Source: Cryoendolithus antarcticus (taxonomy: Eukaryota > Ascomycota > Dothideomycetes > Cladosporiales > Cladosporiaceae). Taken from it: a DNA stretch of 64,000 bases. Under the pieces are notes generated by a model. The model saw only the letters and a program-made list of their open reading frames with translations, searched no databases and was not told the DNA's origin. Positions 56,660 to 64,000 of this stretch are shown here, piece by piece. The stretch is taken from positions 124,001-188,000 of the forward strand of contig NAJO01000037.1 of NCBI GenBank assembly GCA_002077065.1. Reading direction: 5' to 3'. A program made the position numbers and the translations under genes. Numbering within the stretch: the stretch's first letter is position 1; each line of letters starts with the position of its first letter.

Positions 56660-57721
56660 TCAGCTCCGCCGTTCTCGATCCCACTCCTCGAACTCTCTCC
56701 TCACCTCCTCCATCTCCTTCGCCAGATGCATCAGCTGCCCATCATAGTCCCGCAAGATCTTGTTCGCTCCCTGCAGCACACTGTCCGGCAAAGCACTCCC
56801 ATAGCCTTGCTTCTGTGCCTCCACCGCTGCTCCCACTCTCTTGCCTTCCTCTTCCACCCATCTTGCCCTTTCCCGCAAAGCCACCATTCGTGCCCATATC
56901 TCCTCTTCTCTTGACTGCAGACTCGGCTTCGCTACCCGCTCCTGGAGTGCCAAAATGTCTCTCCGCAGCTTCTCCTCTGTCCCATCCAGTGCATAGCCCC
57001 GATTTCGTAGGATCTGGCACTTGATCGCTAGCCTCAGTGTCCGTTGCGCGATGGCCGTGTGCTGTTTCCGCGAATCCTCGATTCGCACGCTGATGTCCTG
57101 TTGGTGCTTTGACAAGATGGCAGTGAGCGAGTTGTTCATCTCGTGCAGACTGACTCTCAGCGAGTTCAGCACTTTCGCCTGCAGCTCCAGCCTCTCACCC
57201 AGCGCCCTGAAGCCTCGCACCAAGACCGGGATGTACGCTGTGCTGTCGTCACCCACTGGCTTGTTCGCGAGCGCAGTCTCCCACTCGCGCTCGCTCTCGC
57301 CGGGATTCGGGTGATAGTATGGTGCGTACGCGGGGTTCACAGCGTTGTAGAGGTACTTCTGGAGCAGTGTGTCTGAGCTTTCGGGATCCCACTTTTTGAG
57401 CAGCACTATCACTTGCTCTTCGACTGACTTGTCGGCATAGGGGGTGTCGCGGAGTCCAACAGCCTGCAGCCTAGACTGGACGAATTGTTGTTGACTTTGA
57501 GATCCTAGCGCGCCATTGGTCGAGCCCATGAGACCAGCTGAAAGCGAGCCTGCCATTGGTTGTTGTGCTTGCTGCGGTGCAGTGTTGAAGAGTGACGAGC
57601 CTGCTGCGGGAGCATTTGTACTGTTACCGAAGAGGCTCGATGTGGGCTTCTGCTGTTGTGTACTGTTGCCGAAGAGCCCTCCGCCCTGCTGGGTTGTGGT
57701 GTTGCCGAAGAGGGAAGTCAT
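56660..57721 (-). CDS. NUP57: FG nucleoporin, Nup54/Nup57 type
   Basis: Central-channel nucleoporin of the Nsp1/Nup62 complex. Intronless, 353 aa. The first 75 residues are a short GLFG/FG region (SLFGNTTTQQGGGLFGNS, SSLFGNS, SLFNTAPQQ). The conserved coiled-coil region begins QSRLQAVGLRDTPYADKSVEEQVIVLLKKWDPESSDTLLQKYLYN and contains YIPVLVRGFRALGERLELQ and RTLRLAIKCQILRNRGYAL, all typical of Nup54. Only a few FG repeats are present, fewer than in yeast Nup57, a reduced FG domain that may be normal for moulds. The C terminus is helical (GQLMHLAKEMEEVRREFEEW). An intron or longer N terminus is not required. Confidence 0.9.
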   Translation of the reverse strand: MTSLFGNTTTQQGGGLFGNSTQQQKPTSSLFGNSTNAPAAGSSLFNTAPQQAQQPMAGSLSAGLMGSTNGALGSQSQQQFVQSRLQAVGLRDTPYADKSVEEQVIVLLKKWDPESSDTLLQKYLYNAVNPAYAPYYHPNPGESEREWETALANKPVGDDSTAYIPVLVRGFRALGERLELQAKVLNSLRVSLHEMNNSLTAILSKHQQDISVRIEDSRKQHTAIAQRTLRLAIKCQILRNRGYALDGTEEKLRRDILALQERVAKPSLQSREEEIWARMVALRERARWVEEEGKRVGAAVEAQKQGYGSALPDSVLQGANKILRDYDGQLMHLAKEMEEVRREFEEWDRERRS

Positions 57722-57998
57722 GTTGCCGGTGCTCTCAGTCTTGTCTCGTAATCAGTTGGCACAATCTCCTAAGTATGATCAAAGCTCCCAACACCTTGCT
57801 GGAGGTTCGTGCGGAAGCCTAGTATCGTGGTAGAGAATGTTGTGTATCTGATGTACTTGAGATCGCGAACGACGCGGCAAGCTTCAGGAAACCGCGACGC
57901 GGGAGTAGCCGCGCCGAAGATCGCCCTGGCCGAGCTCTCGACGTGAACCTCACAGCTGCTCGTACCTGCATGCACACTTGTTGCACGCATTAGGCACC

Positions 57999-58654
57999 AT
58001 GTCGACGCGACAGCCTAGGTGAGAGCAGGCCATTCAGAAGTTGCCAAATTTCCACTGACAGGGTTGCACCAGGTTCAATCAGCAGGTCCTCATCGACACA
58101 ACTCCCCTCCCAGACGACATCCCCAAAGTCAAGGAGATCGGAGCCTCCTCAGCACCTTTATTGAGCGCCAGCTTCTTCATTGGAGCACGATGCCAGCCAT
58201 ACAATGACGACTATATGAAGTGCAAGACCGAGAGCAATGGACGGGGTGAGCTGGACTGCATGCGGGAGGGACGGAAGGTCACGAGATGTGCGGCGAGCGT
58301 GTATGTCATTTCCAATGCAGGTGAGGCGGGGTGATGTCGGCTTCTAATCATATGTGCAGGCTGGAGGATGTGAACAAGCACTGTCTGGCCGAGTTCAGGA
58401 AGCATTGGGAGTGCTTGGACGACAATAACCAGCAGCTATGGCAATGTCGGAGGTTTGAGAGGCCACTGAACAAGTGTGTGTTTGAGAGCTTGGTATGTTG
58501 AGCAGAGCATGCACTTGCGATCCTGCATTCCGTGATAGCGATACTGACCACTGAGTAGAAACTGGAGAAGAAGATCCCCGGTGCACCCGAGAAAGAGGTG
58601 CCAGTGCACGAGCGCAAGCGGCAGATCTACGCACACTCGATCTTGACGCAGTAG
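57999..58654 (+). CDS. NDUFA8: Complex I subunit NDUFA8 (20.8 kDa type)
   Basis: Accessory subunit of mitochondrial NADH:ubiquinone oxidoreductase in the intermembrane space. Four exons: 57999-58018, 58073-58300, 58360-58492, 58559-58654; phases fit and give 158 aa. The protein reads MSTRQPRFNQQVLIDTTPLPDD, then IGASSAPLLSASFFIGARC, with pairs of twin CX9C-like cysteines (RCQPYNDDYMKCKTE; CMREGRKVTRC; HCLAEFRKHWECLDDNNQQLWQCRRFERPLNKC) needed for Mia40-dependent import. The C terminus is KKIPGAPEKEVPVHERKRQIYAHS. Similar in length and motif order to N. crassa nuo-20.8 as I recall it. The first exon encodes only six residues and part of a seventh. Confidence 0.92.
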
Positions 58655-59136
58655 TATATTGTACAGTACTTTCACGTGTAAAGCTGAACACGTCACTGCA
58701 GTGAACGAGTCTGGTTTGATGCCTCGCAACGAGAACGTGATTCACATCTGTCCGAGGAGATATCTGTTGCACACGCTGATACTAATCGATATCTCCCCAA
58801 ATGAAGCCATCGAGCTGACCCCGCTTGACTATCTAGCACAACTCAAGCCACGCAGTGAGTGAGAGCGGTCATCTGAGCGCACGTGCTAGCAATATCTGCA
58901 GGGTAACTCCTCATTTGAGGGCGAGAACGCAAGGCACATGCCATCACTTCGATCTTCACTTCGACACGGTGGAGTAGGATCTGCGCTAATTGGTCCTGCG
59001 TGAGCGTGAATACCACTGGCAACTTGCCGCCAGGCTCCAACACTCTCACACCTACACTCACAGACACCCTTACCATATTCGACTCCCTCGACTTCCTATA
59101 TCCACTGCACCACAACAGCTTCGATAGACATACACC
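58655..59136. other. Intergenic, promoter of GTPase 1
   Basis: No gene supported. The leader just before 59137 is C/A-rich. Confidence 0.5.
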
Positions 59137-61995
59137 ATGGCAACCTCCACAGACTACAACGGCTCCAAGCGTAAGCTTGACGACGATGAAGCCGACACCA
59201 AGGCACACATCAGAGCTTCACCCCCATACCTTCCGACTCCTCCACCCACGCAGAATGACGGATGTGTCGCTCGTCCTGGCGAGCAAGAAGAGTTGCCCAA
59301 GCTCGCGGCATTCGATCCACGCCGCGCAAAATACAGACCTCTTGCTCTGACTACAGTGGACAAGCTGTTCAACCTCATCGCCCCTCTTGCAGCCCACGAC
59401 GGGCGCCTGCAAAATATCGTCAACCACACGGAGCAATGGGTGATGCATCGCGAGAAGCTGGACCCCATCAAGCCCAAGATCGGCATGGCGGGCGGCTCAG
59501 GCACAGGTCAGATACACCACAATGTCTTGCAGCCGCAATACTGACAATTTTCAGGCAAGAGCTCTTCGCTGAATTCGATCATGGATGAGATTGGAATGGC
59601 ACGCGCTGTGAGTCATTCGTGCCGTTCACATCGGAGAACGTCACTAAATATCAAAACAGGGTGCCGATGGCGATGCTTGTAGCAACATCCCAATCTACTA
59701 CATCGAGGGGATTCCTGAACAGACTTTAACCTACGCTGTCAAGATCGTCTACATGAAGTTGAAGAAAGTCCGCGGCGTGTTGCGTACTCAGGTGGACAAT
59801 TACTACACGTTCTATTTCGAGAAGAATCCTGACTGGGATGGTCCAACAACAACCGAGTTCGGCAACCGAGCCGATACCGCTCGGGACTTCTTCTACGACG
59901 TCTTCGGCAATAAGGCAGAGTGTTCATCGCTCGGTGCTGTCGCTAGCTTCCTCAAGGAGAACTATAAAGCAGGGACGGATGTTGTCGATAAGATGATGAG
60001 CTGGGTGAAGGGAATCTACAAGACCATGGAAACCATGGATGGAGCGCCGTTCCTAGTCCGTCAGTCAGATTCCAGAGCCGATCTAGACGCCGAGGTCTTG
60101 GAGCTCACCAGTTCAAACCACAGCGAAGACGCTGTCTCTTTGTGGCCATTGGTGACAGCTGCATTGTGAGTCAAGACAGTCCAGACGTCCGTGTGGGATT
60201 CAAGAATGCTGACATGATGTGTGATAGTGTCGGTGACAGAAACTCGGACATCCTGAAATATGGCGACTTTCTCGACTTACCAGGTATGTCAGCGCACGAA
60301 CACTTTCACGCGAGGCATGCAGCTAATGCCTAGCAAGGGGTTACGGACACGAACAGATTGCGAGCCGACATGACAGAGAAGCATGTGTCGAGCTGTACGG
60401 CGTTGGTGACCGTCGCGGACGTCAAGCGCGCCAACGACAATCCCGAGACTGACAAGATCATCGGCCTCTACGCACGCAGATTCCCGTCCAGCCTCGCCCT
60501 CGTTGTCACGTGCAGTGACACAGGGCTTGACTCCAACCTCGCCAGAGACATGCCACGGAAAGGCCACAGCATCGGCGACTACCATGAGTTGTGCAGAGAG
60601 CGTGCAGACTTGGTGGCTGAAAAGAAAGTCGTCGGCAAGGCTGTAATGACCCGTCCAACAGCCGACATTACTACCCGGCTTCTCTTCATCAACGCACGCA
60701 TCCTTGCCATTGATCGATTATGCAACCTCTGTTTGAACGAGGCTCGCACGGATCACATCAAAGCGAAGATCAGTGCAGACAAGAATAAGCATCTTCCCGA
60801 CGGTCACAAGCTCAAGGTCTTCGATGTTGCCAACAACTGGTACAGTCACATGATCAGCCCAGGCTCAGTGACGACTATATCGGACGACTATGTCGTCGAG
60901 CCAGCCGACAGTGGTGTTCCAAGGCTGCGGAGTTGGTTGCGAGGGCTTGCAGCGCCCGGGATCACTCAAGCAGACGACAGACTCATTCTCGGGAAGATCC
61001 CGGACTTTGTTGGGGGCTTGCAAACCTATGTGGACCATTCACCCGCGAAGCAGCTCGAGGTGTTGCTTCGCGTTGTCGATGTGTGGCCAGCGATGTGGGA
61101 GGAGCTCGTGAATGCTGCAGAGCGCGAGACATCGCAGATGTTCGAAGACGAGTTCCTCAAGAAGATGAAGAAAGAAATGCCTGCTTCTCTGCGGGCCGCG
61201 CAGCAGGTCGTCAAGACAGTCTGCTCGCGAAATGGCTCAGCAGTCATCGCCTTCTTCAACAAAGACGGTGCCCATGAGACTGGGACAGTCAGCTACGAAT
61301 GTTGGAACCTGCTCCTGCTTGATCACCAGATCGAGCACGTCGTCAATGCTACCTGGGCGGTCGTCGGTCGTCGCCAGAGCGTTGCCTTTGATGCTTGTGT
61401 ACAGAAGATGATCATGGAGGTCAAGAAGGTACCTGAGAAGCTCGCGTCCAATCCGGCCGGAATGGCGATCCCAGACTCGTTCTTTGCGAACATCATAGAG
61501 CCGCAGATTGTGGAGATCGAGAGCGCACACAACATTGCGAGGCAGGTGTATGAGGCTGAGATCGACAACATCCGCATCAGATCGACGACTGATCGGGAGA
61601 GTGCCTTCTTCACCCAGGCTATGGCCCCATGCTATGCGGCGGGCAGAGCAGACAAGAAGGGTCGAGGCCTTGGAGCGCGTCTGAAGGAATCCTTCGGCAC
61701 TTTCGTGCTGGGAGATGCCGCGCCGTTCGAAAAAGCTGCCGAGATGACCGACGAAGCTGTTCAGCGGACTCTCCATGTGCAGACTGCTCGCCTACACAAG
61801 CCCGTCGACGACATACTCAACGGTATTGTTCACAAAATGAAGAGGCGCATGCAGCAAGCCGATACCACCGAGACTTCGAAGGAGACTGCAATCCGCATGG
61901 AAGTCAAGAAGCTACTGCATCCCTTCGCCAATCAGTTTGCTGAGATCAAGAAGGCGCATGAGGATACCAAGCGCGACTATCTGCTGATAGGCTGA
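59137..61995 (+). CDS. SLIP-GC-like large GTPase, paralogue 1
   Basis: Dynamin-superfamily-like GTPase resembling the nuclear GTPase SLIP-GC group, common in moulds and mostly uncharacterised. Five exons: 59137-59506, 59555-59607, 59660-60165, 60228-60283, 60338-61995; phases all fit and give 880 aa. The Lys/Asp-rich head (SKRKLDDDEAD) is followed by helical material and the P-loop AGGSGTGKSS, split by an intron within it. G3 is LDLPG followed by VTDTN; the probable G4 site reads VVTCSD, lacking the canonical Lys. The C-terminal half is helical (VFDVANNWYSHMI; EMTDEAVQRTLHVQTARLHKPVDDILNG) and ends TKRDYLLIG. A paralogue with identical exon 2 and exon 4 lengths follows 537 bp downstream. Confidence 0.88.
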
Positions 61996-62531
61996 TAGTC
62001 AGGTTGAGTCGGGTGGCTTGCTCCTCGGGGGCGGGATTGGGCGGGATCGAGTATCACGAGAGTTGGGCGTCAGGACTTTAGACTCGGGTGAAGGGTTCAA
62101 GTGATTGAATGATGGCTACACCGGTTCGTGAGTGGTAAATGGGTTCAGCGGAACGATGTGTGATCAATCCGGCGGCGGGCGGTCGATGCCATACGGGTAG
62201 TATCCAAAACTTCTACATTAGCATATCTCCTTTGTTCACTTTCCGGGGAAAACCGTTAGCGTCACGTAACACCAATCTGCTCATCAAATTTATAGGCATC
62301 ACTCAGTCCAATCGAGCGTGCGCCATCACTCACTTGCTCACTGTCAAGCACTTGACACAAGTATGCACGCACAAGCTGTGTTACCATGTAACAGCTACTC
62401 GATTAATTTGGACTATTCACATGCAACCTATGACTACTCACCACTCATCACCACTCTCCGACCAGCTGAACTCTGTGGTTTCGCATATACACGATCCTTG
62501 CATCATATCGACCGGGCATACATCGAGCAAG
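61996..62531. other. Spacer between tandem GTPase genes
   Basis: 536 bp that must hold terminator of paralogue 1 and promoter of paralogue 2. The frame of paralogue 2 is open from 62139, but the upstream residues are not family-like, so the start at 62532 is preferred. Confidence 0.5.
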
Positions 62532-64000
62532 ATGCAACCGGCAAGCATCCTGAAGCGAAAGAGAGTAGAGGAGACTGATGGCGATGATCAAGACATATCA
62601 TCACCACTACGACGAGCATCATGCGCATCCGGCCATGTTCAGTTCGTTGACGGAAGCGACAGCGATGTTGAAGGTAGCGACCCCGACGAGCCAACTTACA
62701 ACGAGACCATGGAGGACCTACCCAAACACCCTGCTTTCGATCCCGAGCTTTGCAAAGTGAATGAATGCGATGTCGCCTCTGCACAAGCTTTGTTGGATGT
62801 CATGCGGATATATGAGCATGACAGCGAAGGACTTGCCAGCGGTCTCAAGTGGGCGACGAAGAATTTATCAGTCTCAGACATCAAGAAGCCAACGATAGGT
62901 ATTGTGGGAGGAATGGGCGCTGGTGAGTCTTGCAGTGATAATTCTTGCAACATAGCTGACCATTGTGCAGGCAAAAGCTCCGTGGTGAACGCACTGCTGG
63001 ACGCCAAAGATATTGCCACAGTGGTGAGTTCTCAGTATGGCCTTAATGGCTTCCGCAGATAGCTGACTTCCCCCTCAGGTCTCTGCTGGCGAAGCGTGCA
63101 CAAGTGTAATGACCATCTACACGCATAAGGTCACCGGGCAAAGATCACCGTACGGTGCGGAAGTCTCATACCCATCAGATGCCGAGTGCGAGAAGATCAT
63201 CTCCGATCGCTTGGACAATTATAACTTGTGGTACCTCCAACGTGACACTCATTGGAGCGAAGCGGACAAGGAGGATGACCGCAAGGATGCCAATACTGCC
63301 TTTGAATCCTTCAGAAGCCTCTTCAACGACAAAGCCGAATTCACCTCCGACGCAGCCGCGAAGAAGACTCTCAAGGCCAACTATGAGACTCCGACGCAGC
63401 CGCTTATGCGCAAGCTGGTGGACTGGACGAAACAGAAGCTTCAGCTCATGGGCTTGAGAGATGATGTGCGAACGCTGACGCTGCTTGCCGACACCGAATC
63501 AGTACTCGCAGCGCAATTAAAGCCGCTAACAATATCAGGGCAGCCGCTCAGATCGCCCAGTCTGTGGTCTCTCGTCCGCAAGGTTGTGTGAGTGCTGTAT
63601 GGGACAATTTCCTGATGATGAATGCAACTGACATTGAGTGTAGCGTGGGCAACACTACTTCAAGAGTGCTCGAGTACGTCAACATCGTTGACATCCCCGG
63701 TATGCGATCTCAACCGCGAATGCCGTACATGTGCTGACCGGGTCCAGGTTTCGATGACACTAACATGGCGCGCGTGAACATGACACGTGAGGCTCTGCGC
63801 GACTGCCAGTATGCGTGGGTCGTTGCGCCCATCGGTCGCATCGTCAGTGATCCTAATCTTGAACGTTTCCTCGTCAGATTTGGAGAGTTCTTCGCCGGCA
63901 AGCTGACGATCATCGCCACCTACAAAGAAGACCGTCTCAATAAAGCGCTCGTAGAGTACGTCGAAGAGCATGGTCAAGACATGGACGAGTATCGTCAGCT
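62532..64000 (+). CDS. SLIP-GC-like large GTPase, paralogue 2 (cut by window end)
   Basis: Second member of the tandem pair; the C-terminal half lies outside the window. Exons seen: 62532-62922, 62971-63023, 63079-63587, 63644-63699, and from 63748 onward. It begins MQPASILKRKRVEETDGDDQD, a basic then acidic head like paralogue 1. The P-loop VGGMGAGKSSVVNALL is split by an intron at the same codon as in paralogue 1. G3 is VDIPG followed by FDDTN; the possible G4 region reads IIATYKED. The region between P-loop and G3 includes FESFRSLFNDKAEFTSDAAAKKTLKANYE, matching KAECSSLGAVASFLKENYK of paralogue 1. Both nucleotide-binding sites look intact, so it is probably functional. Confidence 0.85.

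Overview
The window is nuclear DNA of a filamentous ascomycete (Pezizomycotina, most likely a plant-associated Dothideomycete; class-level placement is inference). Evidence: short 45-90 bp GT-AG introns with CTNAC-type branch sites, many intronless housekeeping genes, Kex2-type pro-sites in secreted enzymes, and families typical of moulds (GH5 cellulase with CBM1, M43 metalloprotease, ferric reductase, APC permease, SLIP-GC-like GTPases). No rRNA, CRISPR or recognisable transposon is seen, and no tRNA could be supported.

Layout. 0.9-5.5 kb: two secreted hydrolases on the minus strand (alkaline phosphatase; GH5-linker-CBM1 endoglucanase). 6-10.5 kb: amino-acid biosynthesis (phosphoserine aminotransferase; homoaconitase LYS4) around a small ORF with three IQ-like repeats. 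11.5-16 kb: two unidentified small genes and an Nrd1/Seb1-type transcription terminator. 17-20.5 kb: mitochondrial citrate synthase followed on the same strand by the citrate/oxoglutarate carrier YHM2, a functional pair. 21.7-24 kb: cytosolic Hsp70 with a perfect heat-shock element upstream. 24.5-33 kb: small coiled-coil protein, MFS sugar transporter, PMT2 protein O-mannosyltransferase, small conserved-looking protein. 33.7-43.5 kb: CDF metal transporter, ferric reductase with a frame break, CDC123, APC amino-acid permease with a 21-nt micro-exon, secreted M43 metalloprotease. 44-49 kb: CDC50 flippase subunit (one GC-AG intron) and a 788-aa coiled-coil protein. 49.8-58.7 kb: RVB2, a bacterial-type TupA-like solute-binding protein, eIF2D/Tma64, GNAT acetyltransferase, Nup54/57, complex I NDUFA8. 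59.1-64 kb: two tandem paralogous SLIP-GC-like large GTPases with the same intron architecture, the second running off the window.

Most genes are ordinary core metabolism. The unusual parts are the tandem GTPases at the right end, the broken ferric reductase, the TupA-like protein, the IQ-repeat ORF and several odd splice structures. Exon coordinates were worked out by hand from splice motifs, reading phase and family alignment from memory; no RNA or database evidence was available.
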